Assembly (NCBI RefSeq): GCF_042685645.1
Contig: NZ_JBHUNX010000001.1
Coordinates: 3,410,001-3,474,000 of the forward strand
Direction: 5' to 3'
Origin: Salininema proteolyticum
GTDB taxonomy: Bacteria; Actinomycetota; Actinomycetes; Mycobacteriales; Micromonosporaceae
Length of the DNA stretch: 64,000 nucleotides
The position numbers and the translations under genes are program-made. Shown here in pieces: positions 43,036 through 51,106 of the stretch (position 1 is its first letter; the number at the start of each line of letters is the position of its first letter). The notes below the pieces were generated by a model. The model saw only the letters and a list, made by a program, of their open reading frames with translations, did not search any database and was not told the DNA's origin.

Positions 43036-44232
43036 TCAGAACAGGGTCTCCCCTGCCCATCCGCCCTCTTCGCACCCCGGCGGGATCGCGAAGACGGCCG
43101 AACCGACCGGCGTCGTGTAGTTATTGAGCAGGTCGGACTCCGCCAACCGCTCCTGGATCACCGTGAACTGCTCCAGATCGGCCTGGTAGGAGGCGAACAG
43201 GAGACCCGTCTCGCTGGTGCCCTCGGAGGTCGGGCCGTCGTCGTAGTTGTACGCGCGACGGTAGATCTTCCGGCCGTCGGGAGCCGTCGAGCGCCGGACG
43301 TGCGCGTTGGGAGAGATGACCTCCAGGCCGTTCTCCTTCGCCTCCAGGTCCGGGTCGTCGGACTCCTTCCCGCCGGTCAGCGGCGCTCCGTCGGCCAGGC
43401 GGCGGCCGACGTGGACCTCCTTGGAACCGACGTCGAGCTTGTCCCACGTCTCCAGGTCCACCCGGATCCGCCGGAGCGCCAAGGTGGTCCCGCCGGCGAA
43501 CGGCCCGGACCCTCCGGCCCACACCGTCTCGCGGAACTCCTCGCTCCCCGGGCGCGGATTGGCCGACCCGTCGAGCTGTCCCATGACGTTGCGCTGCGTC
43601 TTCTCCGGCTCGACGACGCCCGCCGAGTTGCGGAACCCGCGCTGGACCCACCGGACGCCGAGGAACGACCGGGAGTCCTTGAGCAGCATCCGCTGGGCGT
43701 GGGCGACGGCCATGAGGTCGTCGGCGCACACCTGGACGAGCAGGTCCCCGCCGCTCCACCGATCCTCGAGCCGGTCGATCGACTCGTAGGCGGGCAGCCC
43801 GGCGAAGTTCTCCGGCATGGCGTCCTCGCGCCCGAGCTTGGCGAACAGGCTCGGGCCGAAGCCGAAAGTGACGGTCAGGTTCGACGGCAGCTCCGCCAGC
43901 TCCGGCTCGGTGTCGGCCAGCGGCGCCCGTCCCTGCGTCAGGCGGGCGGCGTCGTCGGTCAGCAGCCGCATAATGCGCGCGAACCGGTCGGCGTCGGTGC
44001 CCTTCTTCAGGTCCAGGGCGAAGAACAGGCCGTGCGCGGGAGGAGGCGTCTCCACCCCCGCCTGGTGCTCGCCGTAGAACGGGACCGTCGCGGTGCCGAC
44101 CTCCGGCCCGCTGTCCGGTCGTTCCGCGTCGAGCGCCAGGGCCGTCCCGCCGACGCCGAGGGCCGCACCCCCGGCCACTCCGAAGGCTCCCGCCGCGATC
44201 AGTCCGCGCCGGGATATTCCCTTGTCGCCCAT
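43036..44232 (-). CDS. Tat-exported DyP-type heme peroxidase (DtpA/EfeB-like)
   Basis: This 398-residue secreted heme peroxidase has a twin-arginine signal, SRRGLIAAGAFG, at the N-terminus. DyP landmarks are the GxxDG motif in GQLDGSAN (catalytic Asp221), the proximal heme ligand His311 in SPNAHVRR, and Arg326/327 before AYNYDDG. It lies 4 nt after the PCu(A)C chaperone gene in an operon like that of Streptomyces lividans dtpA/ecuC. There the peroxidase, Sco and chaperone support copper-dependent GlxA and cytochrome oxidase assembly. No sco gene is seen here; a His/Met-rich membrane protein takes that place. Confidence 0.93.
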   Translation of the reverse strand: MGDKGISRRGLIAAGAFGVAGGAALGVGGTALALDAERPDSGPEVGTATVPFYGEHQAGVETPPPAHGLFFALDLKKGTDADRFARIMRLLTDDAARLTQGRAPLADTEPELAELPSNLTVTFGFGPSLFAKLGREDAMPENFAGLPAYESIDRLEDRWSGGDLLVQVCADDLMAVAHAQRMLLKDSRSFLGVRWVQRGFRNSAGVVEPEKTQRNVMGQLDGSANPRPGSEEFRETVWAGGSGPFAGGTTLALRRIRVDLETWDKLDVGSKEVHVGRRLADGAPLTGGKESDDPDLEAKENGLEVISPNAHVRRSTAPDGRKIYRRAYNYDDGPTSEGTSETGLLFASYQADLEQFTVIQERLAESDLLNNYTTPVGSAVFAIPPGCEEGGWAGETLF

Positions 44233-44236
44233 GGGA

Positions 44237-44758
44237 TCAGTTCCCCGATCCGCTCTGGTACTCCTCGTCGGCCCCCGCGAAGTCCTTGACCGGCGCGGTG
44301 AACTCGAGTTCGGAGCCGTCCTCCAGGTCGAGGGTGACGACGACGTCGTCGCCCGCCTGGAGCTCCTCTCCCAGGTCCATGAGCATGATGTGGGCCCCGC
44401 CGGGCTCCAGCGCGAACGTCTCGCCGGCGGCGAGCTCGATCCCGTCGGCCATGGGCCGCATGACGGACTGGCCGTTCTCGTCGACGGTCTCGTGCAGTTC
44501 GACCATTCCGGCGACCTCGCTGGAGGCGCCGGTGATGTGGACGTCGGAGCCGGTGTCGTTGACGATCTCGCCGAAGGCGGCGACCATTTCGCCGTCGGTG
44601 GCCTTGACCCAGGGGTCGGAGACGGTCAGCGCGTCCCCGTCCTCGGCGCCGCCCTCGTCGTCTGCGCCGCAGGCGGCCATGCCGAGGACGAGGAGTCCGG
44701 CGGTGGACACGGCGGCGGTCTTGCGCGCCCAGGGCAGGGCGCGGTTCGGAATTGGCAT
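44237..44758 (-). CDS. PCu(A)C-type periplasmic copper chaperone lipoprotein
   Basis: This 173-residue exported protein has a lipobox-like MAAC at about residue 30. The DUF461/PCu(A)C copper site H(x)nM...HxM is present as VELHETVDENGQSVMRPM and GGAHIMLMDLG, so Cu(I) would be bound by two His and two Met residues. It delivers copper to cytochrome oxidase or to an extracellular cuproenzyme. AAGGA precedes the ATG. It is the middle gene of the copper operon with the DyP peroxidase. Confidence 0.92.
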   Translation of the reverse strand: MPIPNRALPWARKTAAVSTAGLLVLGMAACGADDEGGAEDGDALTVSDPWVKATDGEMVAAFGEIVNDTGSDVHITGASSEVAGMVELHETVDENGQSVMRPMADGIELAAGETFALEPGGAHIMLMDLGEELQAGDDVVVTLDLEDGSELEFTAPVKDFAGADEEYQSGSGN

Positions 44759-44810
44759 TTGATGGATCCTTCTTCGTTGCCTTGAAACAGGTGAATGACT
44801 GTTCGCCCGG

Positions 44811-45398
44811 CTAAGCGGGCGCGGCGGCGGAAGGCGGCCCCCTCAGGGGCCGGATCGAGGTCAGTTCGACGGTGACGCAGCGGCCCCGGCCGGAGTCCGG
44901 AAGGACCCGGACGAGCCGCGGCAGCATCGGACGTCGCCCCAGGTAACGGCAGGTCCAGAGCAGGTCGGTGAACACGGCGGCGACCAGGTCGAGGAACCCG
45001 GCCAACCCGGTCTCGCAGCGGTGCAGCCACGCCGCCGAGGCCAGCGCGGCGAAGGCGTGGACGGAGAGCATCCCGGCGCCGGACCCGTGGTGGGACATGC
45101 CGTGGGCCGCTCTGCTCGCCATGTCGTGCCCGGCGGGCATCTCGGCGGCACCCATAGAGAACAGGTGGTGCAGACCGGCCTGCGCCGCGAAGCCGCAGGC
45201 GACGATGAACCGCAGGCTGCGCTGTGCTCCGGCGGCCAGGTAGGCGAGCGCGAAGACGGCGGCCCCGGCCAGAGCCAGAACGCCGGCCTTCACGGGCATG
45301 CCCCCGGCGGCGACGTGCAGGACAGCGGTGACCGACACGCAGACAAAGGCGAAGGTGCCTGCGCGCAGGAGTCGGAACGGGCGCTGCCCCACGTGCAT
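44811..45398 (-). CDS. His/Met-rich membrane protein of the copper operon
   Basis: This 195-residue protein has four or five helices (TFAFVCVSVTAVLHVAAG, GVLALAGAAVFALAYLAAG, RFIVACGFAAQAGLHHLFSM, LSVHAFAALASAAWLHRCETG, FLDLVAAVFTDLLW). Between helices 3 and 4 is a metal-ligand-rich loop, HHLFSMGAAEMPAGHDMAS, continuing AAHGMSHHGSG, typical of copper proteins. It is first in the operon with PCu(A)C and DyP genes. I infer a copper-binding or import role, and the family resembles actinobacterial DUF proteins found beside PCu(A)C. The ribosome binding site is weak. Confidence 0.78.
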   Translation of the reverse strand: MHVGQRPFRLLRAGTFAFVCVSVTAVLHVAAGGMPVKAGVLALAGAAVFALAYLAAGAQRSLRFIVACGFAAQAGLHHLFSMGAAEMPAGHDMASRAAHGMSHHGSGAGMLSVHAFAALASAAWLHRCETGLAGFLDLVAAVFTDLLWTCRYLGRRPMLPRLVRVLPDSGRGRCVTVELTSIRPLRGPPSAAAPA

Positions 45399-45718
45399 GC
45401 TTCGATGGTGTCACCCGGCCGGGCTCCGCCGGGGCGCCGGATCCGCCGTAGGGACGCGCATCGCAGTGTCTCGAGGCGGACGGGCTCGGCCTTTTTGGAA
45501 CGGTCGGTGTGGGGCTTCGACCTGGAGTTCTACCGCCGGTTCCGCTCTCCCGCGGCGCTCGCCGCGAGCCGGCACGGCCGTTGCGGTCCTCGTCCCGGCT
45601 CCGGCCGGTGTCGAGTCCAGGGGCGGCGAAAACCGATTGTGCCGTGGCCCGCGCCACTCTAGCCTCGGAGGCGAGGATGCCTGTGGCGTCCGTTTCATGT
45701 CCGACGTAGAGGAGAAGG
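45399..45718. other. Divergent intergenic region copper operon / DUF2087 gene
   Basis: These 320 bases hold no supported gene. Several short frames cross it but none has a ribosome binding site or protein-like composition. No clear CsoR-type or other copper operator was recognised. Confidence 0.45.
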
Positions 45719-46228
45719 ATGAATCCAGCAGTGTCCATGATCGGCGCTCTCGCCGAGGAGGAGCGTCTCAGGGTCTTCGGTCTCATCGCCGCGCGGGGCG
45801 ACGAGGGTATCGGGGCGGACGAGCTGGAACGGGCCCGTCCCGGTGCCGCGCGTCTGCTGAAGCAGCTCGTCCAGTCGCGGATGGTCGTCTCCGAGGAGGG
45901 GCGCTGGAGGGTCGACCGCGATCGCCTGCGCGCCACGGTCAAGAACGCCCGGCCGGACCGGAGCGCTCCGACGGGGACGGAAGAGCTTGCGAACTTCTAC
46001 GAAAGCGGTCGCCTGCGGCAGATCCCGGTCAAGCGGGACATGCGGGTCCGGCTCCTGGAAGACCTCGCGAAACGCCTATTCGCCCAGGACGCGGAGTACG
46101 CCGAGAAGCAGGTGACCGAGCGCCTCCTCTCGGAGTTCGACGACCCGGCGACCCTGCGCCGGTATCTCGTCGACGAGGGGCTGCTGGACCGCGAGCCCGA
46201 CGGCTCCGTCTACCGGCGGCGAAGCTGA
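45719..46228 (+). CDS. DUF2087 protein with N-terminal helix-turn-helix-like region
   Basis: This 169-residue protein has an ArsR-like N-terminal half (ALAEEERLRVFGLIAARGDEGI, then ARLLKQLVQSRMVVSEEGRW) and a C-terminal DUF2087 domain (ANFYESGRLRQIPVKRDMRVRLLEDLAKRL, then LRRYLVDEGLLDREPDGSVYRR). It is probably a transcription regulator. GAGGAG lies just upstream of the ATG. A Nudix gene follows after 74 nt. Confidence 0.85.
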   Translation: MNPAVSMIGALAEEERLRVFGLIAARGDEGIGADELERARPGAARLLKQLVQSRMVVSEEGRWRVDRDRLRATVKNARPDRSAPTGTEELANFYESGRLRQIPVKRDMRVRLLEDLAKRLFAQDAEYAEKQVTERLLSEFDDPATLRRYLVDEGLLDREPDGSVYRRRS

Positions 46229-46302
46229 CCGGTGGGCCGGTAGGCCCTGCCGGTACGATCTAGGAGGTCTGCCTGTGCCCGAACAGAAGAGCGGAGTACC
46301 CC

Positions 46303-46800
46303 ATGCCCACTCGATCGACTTGCCTCGTCCTCCTCGTCGAAGGAGCCGGCGATGAGAGGCGCCTGTTGCTGGGGCGCAAGCAGAGGGGCTTCGGCTCGGG
46401 GAAGGTGGTGGCGATCGGCGGCCACCTCGAGGACGGAGAGTCCGCCGTGGGCGCCGCCGTGCGCGAGACTCGGGAGGAGACGGGCCTGGTCGTCAAAGAG
46501 GCGGCGTTGAGGCAGGTGGCGTCCATCGAGTTCCGTTTTCCGGCGAGGCCGGAGTGGGACCTGGACTCCACGGTGTTCGCTTCCGGGGAGTTCGAGGGCA
46601 CGCTGCGTCCGTGCGAGGAGATCGTGCCGGAGTGGGTGCCGGTCGGGGCGCTGCCGCTGGAGTCCATGTGGGCCGATTCGCGGCACTGGCTGCCGCCGGT
46701 CCTGGCGGGAGCCCGCGTGCGCGCCCGGTTCGTGTACGGCGACGACTGCGAGACCCTGGCGGACATCCTGATCGAGCCGCTGTTCCCCGATTCGCTGTGA
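46303..46800 (+). CDS. Nudix hydrolase (MutT/8-oxo-dGTPase-like)
   Basis: This 165-residue enzyme hydrolyses nucleoside diphosphates linked to another moiety. The Nudix box GHLEDGESAVGAAVRETREETGL matches Gx5Ex7REUxEExGU. The N-terminal KQRGFGSGKVVAIGG segment is like MTH1/8-oxo-dGTP diphosphatase (human MTH1 has a related stretch). GGAG stands 6 nt before the ATG. It may be in an operon with the DUF2087 gene. Confidence 0.9.
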   Translation: MPTRSTCLVLLVEGAGDERRLLLGRKQRGFGSGKVVAIGGHLEDGESAVGAAVRETREETGLVVKEAALRQVASIEFRFPARPEWDLDSTVFASGEFEGTLRPCEEIVPEWVPVGALPLESMWADSRHWLPPVLAGARVRARFVYGDDCETLADILIEPLFPDSL

Positions 46801-46930
46801 GGCCGCGGGCGTCCGTTGACGCCCACGGCGGGGCTTCGGGGCGGGCCGGAGGCCTCCGGCGTCGTTCGAGAACCGGTGCCCGATCGGGGATCGGCGCCGA
46901 GCGGTGACACCGCTGCGGCGCCGGCGCCCG

Positions 46931-47260
46931 TCAGAGGCCGGTCGGCTGCCCCGGGTAGCAAAGCTCGCAAATGTCGAGGATCTTCTCGCGCAGCCGCCCG
47001 TTCATCTTCTCGAGCGGACCGGTGTTCATGCCGTCGCCGCCCATGCCCTGCAGCTGCTTCTGCATCTGGAGGAAGTTCATGTTCAGTTTTCCGGCCTGGA
47101 CCGCCAGCTCGGTCAGCGAGCGGACCTTGGCCGCCATCTCCTGCCGGTTCGCCTCCGTGGCGTGCTGGAGCAGGCGCACCTCGGCGTCGCCGGTCGCGAC
47201 CTGGTGGACCAGTGCCTGGCTGTAGGTGTCGAGTTCCCTGTACAGTTCCGGTGCCGACAT
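46931..47260 (-). CDS. Small coiled-coil protein, unknown function
   Basis: This 109-residue soluble protein is nearly all alpha-helical by composition (ELYRELDTYSQALVHQVATG, LQHATEANRQEMAAKVRSL, MNFLQMQKQLQGMGGDGMN) and ends with a short CELCYPG motif. It has no signal peptide. The ATG at 47260 has only a moderate ribosome binding site (GGGAC). It is divergent from the SOD-like gene. The family is not recognised. Confidence 0.65.
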   Translation of the reverse strand: MSAPELYRELDTYSQALVHQVATGDAEVRLLQHATEANRQEMAAKVRSLTELAVQAGKLNMNFLQMQKQLQGMGGDGMNTGPLEKMNGRLREKILDICELCYPGQPTGL

Positions 47261-47453
47261 GAGTCCCGCACCCCTTCCGTTTCGGCTTGCCCCAACATTA
47301 CCCGAGCGGTGCCGACGGCCTCTCGGGTTCCCCGTCCGTCGGCGATCCGACAGCGCGCCGCGCCGTGGAGCGGTTCCGCCCCGCGCCCGCCGCACCGCAT
47401 TATGGTGCTGGCCGAGTCCATCGAGGCCAAGTCCATCGAGAGAAGGGAAGCGT

Positions 47454-47948
47454 GTGCGCGCCATCGCGACGACGACGATTGTGCTCCTGCTCGGGGCCCA
47501 CACCTCGTGCGGGCCCGGCGACGACTCCGACCCGGAGCCGCTCTCCGGCGATGCCGACGCCTCCGCCGAGCTGGCGGGTGTCGGAGAGGCCCACGGATCG
47601 GGCGTCGCCGAACTGGTCCTCGGCGACGGAACCGAGGTGTCCCTGTCCGTCGCCGGGCTGGATCCCGACACCGCCTACATCTCGCACCTGCACGACAGCG
47701 GTTGCGGCCACGACCCGCCCGGAGGGGAGCACTGGCTCGCCGACCCTGCCGAGGGCATGGGCGAGGACAATGAGATCCACCTGTCCCTGACCACCGACGG
47801 TGACGGGTCCGCCGTGGAGACCGTCTCCAGCCCGAACACCGCCGACGAACGAGTCAAGTCCATTGTGGTCCACATTGCCGACGAGGGCGATCACGACCAC
47901 GGAGGGTCGGGCGACCGGGTCCTGTGCGGGGACATTGAGTTCTCCTGA
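47454..47948 (+). CDS. Exported Cu/Zn superoxide-dismutase-like protein
   Basis: This 164-residue exported protein has a short hydrophobic signal and Cys near residue 19 (AHTSC, a poor lipobox). The rest aligns by motif with SodC-type proteins: HLH followed by DSGCGH (Cu ligands and first disulfide Cys), GGEHW (zinc region), then SIVVHIADEGDHDH (Cu His) and RVLCGDIEF (second disulfide Cys and C-terminal strand). Not all ligands can be assigned by eye, so activity is uncertain. It could be a structural SOD-like domain. The GTG start has AAGGGA 5 nt upstream. Confidence 0.75.
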   Translation: MRAIATTTIVLLLGAHTSCGPGDDSDPEPLSGDADASAELAGVGEAHGSGVAELVLGDGTEVSLSVAGLDPDTAYISHLHDSGCGHDPPGGEHWLADPAEGMGEDNEIHLSLTTDGDGSAVETVSSPNTADERVKSIVVHIADEGDHDHGGSGDRVLCGDIEFS

Positions 47949-48030
47949 GTAGTACCGATACCGGTCCCGGAGGGCTGGGACGGCCCGGCTACATTAGACG
48001 GGTCGCCCGCCCGACCTGACCAGGAGTACC

Positions 48031-48639
48031 ATGCTCACCGTCTTCCGCAGGACGTACACGTTCGTCTTCCGCTACTGGGCCCTCGTCGCCGCCGTTATGC
48101 CGGCCATCGCGGGCGTCCTCATCTTCTTCAGCGGATTCCCCGGCGACAAGGAAGTGCTCATGTGGCGCGGGCAGGAGGTCCGTGCGAACGACGTGTGCGA
48201 GTTCGAGGTCAACAGCGGATACAGCACTGGGGCGTTCGAGCTTGAGAAGCCCTGCAAGGAAGTCGGCGAGAAAGAGACGGTCTACAAGAGCTGGGACCGG
48301 GAGAAGCTCGTCATCGGGCCGATCCTCTTCGCCTTCGGCACGACGATGACGCTGTGGTGGCTTCACCGTGCCCGCAAGAGGCGCCGCAACAAGCAGCGGC
48401 CGACGACGAACATCCATGACCGCGTGGCACCGCCGAGGTCGCCGGGATTCGACGGAAGCGGAAGCGTGCCGCCGCCGGTCGCGCCCGGATTCGCCGATGC
48501 GGGACACCTCCCGCCGCCCGTGGCGCCGGAGTTCGGCGGCACGGCAGGCGCTCCAGGACAAGTGCGGGGAAACAACGGCGCCGGCGGCGTTCCCCGGCGG
48601 ACAACGGGAGACAGGGATACGGGCCATCCGCAGCGGTGA
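48031..48639 (+). CDS. Two-helix membrane protein with Pro-rich tail
   Basis: This 202-residue protein has membrane helices at about 14-34 (YWALVAAVMPAIAGVLIFF) and 93-112 (LVIGPILFAFGTTMTLWWL) flanking an extracytoplasmic loop with two cysteines (NDVCEFEV, EKPCKE). A long basic and Pro/Gly-rich cytosolic tail has a repeated PPPVAP(G/E)F element. AGGAG stands 4-5 nt before the ATG. The layout resembles DUF3592-like proteins. The function is unknown. Confidence 0.75.
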   Translation: MLTVFRRTYTFVFRYWALVAAVMPAIAGVLIFFSGFPGDKEVLMWRGQEVRANDVCEFEVNSGYSTGAFELEKPCKEVGEKETVYKSWDREKLVIGPILFAFGTTMTLWWLHRARKRRRNKQRPTTNIHDRVAPPRSPGFDGSGSVPPPVAPGFADAGHLPPPVAPEFGGTAGAPGQVRGNNGAGGVPRRTTGDRDTGHPQR

Positions 48640-48781
48640 GCGATGGAGCCGAGCGCCCTCGGTCCTGATCCCCGGCAGGCGAATCCTGCGGGCCAACGGC
48701 CCGCGAGCGCTGAAGCGCCCGGATACGACGCGAGCCCAGAGCTCCGACACTCGTTCCCGCCGCTGATCGCCCCAGGGCGCC

Positions 48782-50866
48782 CTACGCCTGAAGCCCCAGG
48801 GCCAGCGGATGCACCGCCGTCGCTCCCGCCTGCCGCAGCAGCCGGGCCGCCACCGTCGCCGACCAACCGCTGTCGAGGAGGTCGTCGACCAGCAGCACAC
48901 TCGCCGGCGGAACCTCGAAGTCGACGCTGAAAGCGTCGAGCACCTGCCGGAGCCGCTGCGCGCTATTGGACCGCCGCGCCTCCGGAAAGCGGTCCGGACG
49001 CCCCAGGCTGCCCAGGTAGTCCATGCGGCCGAGCGCCGCCAGGCGCTTGGCCAGGCCGTCGACCATCATCGGACGGCTGAGGGACCCCATGGACACGACG
49101 GCGGAGGGCCGCTCGTCCCAGTCCCAGGAGGCGAGCACCTTCACCAGCGCGGCGAACACGTCCTCCGGCACCTCGCGGTCGGCCCCGTCGGACAGCAGCT
49201 CGCGCAGCGGCCCGCCCCAACCGATGTCGGACAGCCGGGCCAGGGCCCGCCCCGACTCCGCCCGCACTTCGGCGGGTATTTTGCCGCGCAGGTCGATACC
49301 CATCGCCTGCATCCCGGTCGGCCACATCTTCTTCGGCGCGAAGGCCACGCCGGGGCGCGACAGGGCTGTGGAGGCCTGTCCGACCGATTCGGCCGACACC
49401 TCGGCCTCGAACCGCTCTCCGGTGCAGTTGTCGCAACGCCCGCAGGCCACTGCCGCCTCGTCGTCGAGCTCGCGCCGCAGGAACTCCAGCCGGCAGCCCT
49501 CCGTCGCCGCGTAGGCGAGCATGCGCTCCTGCTCGTGCTTCCGCGTCGCCGCGACCTTGGCGTAGCGGGCCGCGTCGTACTCCCACGGCCGACCGGTGGA
49601 CTCCCAACCGCCCTTGACACGTCGCACGGCGCCGTCGACGTCGAGCACCTTGAGCATCATGTCCAGGCGGGAGCGCCGGAGGTCGACCCGCGGCTCCAGG
49701 GCCGCCGTGGACAGCGGCCCGCCGGCCTCGGCCAGGGCCTCCAGCGTCCGGCGGACGGCGTCCTCGGCGGGGAAGGACAGCGAGCCGAAGTACTCCCAGA
49801 TCGCCTTGTCCTCCGCTCCCGGCATCAGGACCACCTCGGCCCGGTCCGTGGCACGCCCGGCGCGCCCGATCTGCTGGTAGTAGGCGACCGGCGAGGACGG
49901 GGCGCCGAGGTGCACGACGAAGCCCAGATCGGGCTTGTCGAAGCCCATGCCGAGCGCGCTGGTGGCGACCAGCGCCTTCAGGCGGTTGCCGAGCAGGGCC
50001 TCCTCGCGGTCGAGCCGCTCGGCGTTGTCGGTGCGGCCGGTGTAGGAGGCGACGGCGTGCCCGCGCTCGGAGAGGTAGGCGGTCACCTCCTCGGCGGCGG
50101 CGACGGTCAGGGTGTAGACGATGCCCGAGCCGGCGAGCTTGTGGAGCTGTTCGTCGAGCCAGGCCATGCGGTGGGCGTTGTCGGACTGGCGCACCACCGA
50201 CAGGCGCAGCGACTCGCGGTCGAGGCTGCCGCGCAGCACCAGGGTCGGGCTTCCCTCCCGGTCGAGCTGCTCGGCGACGTCGGAGCTGACCCGCGCGTTG
50301 GCGGTCGCGGTCGTGGCGAGCACCGGGACAGTGTCGGGCAGGCCGTCGATGAAGGTCGCGATGCGGCGGTAGTCGGGCCGGAAGTCGTGGCCCCAGTCGG
50401 ACACGCAGTGGGCCTCGTCGACGACGAGCATGCCGCAGCCGGAGGCCAGCTTGGGAAGCTGGTGGTCGCGGAACGCCGGGTTGTTCAGTCGCTCGGGGCT
50501 GATGAGCAGGACGTCGACCTCGTCGGCGGCGATGGCCTCGGCGATCGAGTCCCAGTCCTCGAGGTTGGCGGAGTTGATGGTCCGCGCCCGGATGCCGGCC
50601 TTCTCGGCGGCCTCGATCTGGTTGCGCATCAGGGCCAGCAAGGGCGAGACGATCACGGTCGGGCCCGCTCCCCGGCGCCGCTGCAGGGCGGTGGAGACGA
50701 AGTAGACCGCCGACTTCCCGAACCCGGTGCGCTGCACCAGTAGCACCCGGCGCCCGGAGGAGTCCGTCAGCGCCTCGATGGCCCGCCACTGGTCGTCGCG
50801 GAGGCGCGCGTCCTCGCCGGCGAGCGCGCGCAGCCGTTCCTCTGCCTCTGCCCTGGTTACCGTCAT
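48782..50866 (-). CDS. RecQ-type DNA helicase with phosphoribosyltransferase-like C-terminus
   Basis: This 694-residue ATP-dependent 3'-5' DNA helicase has Walker A in QRTGFGKSAVYF, VVDEAHCVSDWGHDFRPDY (DEAH, motif II), TATANARVSSD (motif III) and QIGRAGRATDRAEVVL (motif VI). The RecQ zinc cysteines lie near residues 455-485 (CRLEFLRREL, then CGRCDNC). No HRDC domain follows; instead the last ~60 residues carry a phosphoribosyltransferase-type loop, VLLVDDLLDSGWSATVAARLL. No ribosome binding site is present, and a TAGAAC hexamer lies 7 nt upstream, so the transcript may be leaderless. Confidence 0.93.
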   Translation of the reverse strand: MTVTRAEAEERLRALAGEDARLRDDQWRAIEALTDSSGRRVLLVQRTGFGKSAVYFVSTALQRRRGAGPTVIVSPLLALMRNQIEAAEKAGIRARTINSANLEDWDSIAEAIAADEVDVLLISPERLNNPAFRDHQLPKLASGCGMLVVDEAHCVSDWGHDFRPDYRRIATFIDGLPDTVPVLATTATANARVSSDVAEQLDREGSPTLVLRGSLDRESLRLSVVRQSDNAHRMAWLDEQLHKLAGSGIVYTLTVAAAEEVTAYLSERGHAVASYTGRTDNAERLDREEALLGNRLKALVATSALGMGFDKPDLGFVVHLGAPSSPVAYYQQIGRAGRATDRAEVVLMPGAEDKAIWEYFGSLSFPAEDAVRRTLEALAEAGGPLSTAALEPRVDLRRSRLDMMLKVLDVDGAVRRVKGGWESTGRPWEYDAARYAKVAATRKHEQERMLAYAATEGCRLEFLRRELDDEAAVACGRCDNCTGERFEAEVSAESVGQASTALSRPGVAFAPKKMWPTGMQAMGIDLRGKIPAEVRAESGRALARLSDIGWGGPLRELLSDGADREVPEDVFAALVKVLASWDWDERPSAVVSMGSLSRPMMVDGLAKRLAALGRMDYLGSLGRPDRFPEARRSNSAQRLRQVLDAFSVDFEVPPASVLLVDDLLDSGWSATVAARLLRQAGATAVHPLALGLQA

Positions 50867-50873
50867 GGGGACT

Positions 50874-50879
50874 GTTCTA
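50874..50879 (-). promoter_or_regulatory. -10 hexamer TAGAAC of a likely leaderless recQ-type gene
   Basis: On the minus strand TAGAAC lies 7 nt before the ATG at 50866, with no ribosome binding site. No -35 match is evident. Confidence 0.45.
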
Positions 50880-51106
50880 CAGCATCCCTCCGACAGTCGG
50901 CGGTCGGCCGCGCGGGAGGCGGGCCGGGCCTCGTCGCGGCGACCGCGCCGAGGCTGTGGGCGTCCTCGGACGGGCTCGTGCGGGACAACGGCGACCGAGG
51001 TGGACGGCCGTGGACGGGCCCGCCCGATACGACGGTGCCGGGGAGGGACCGCCTAGCATCGACCGGGGGCGGGTCGTCCCGGCGGCGGCCGAGTGCGGCC
51101 GTGCCG

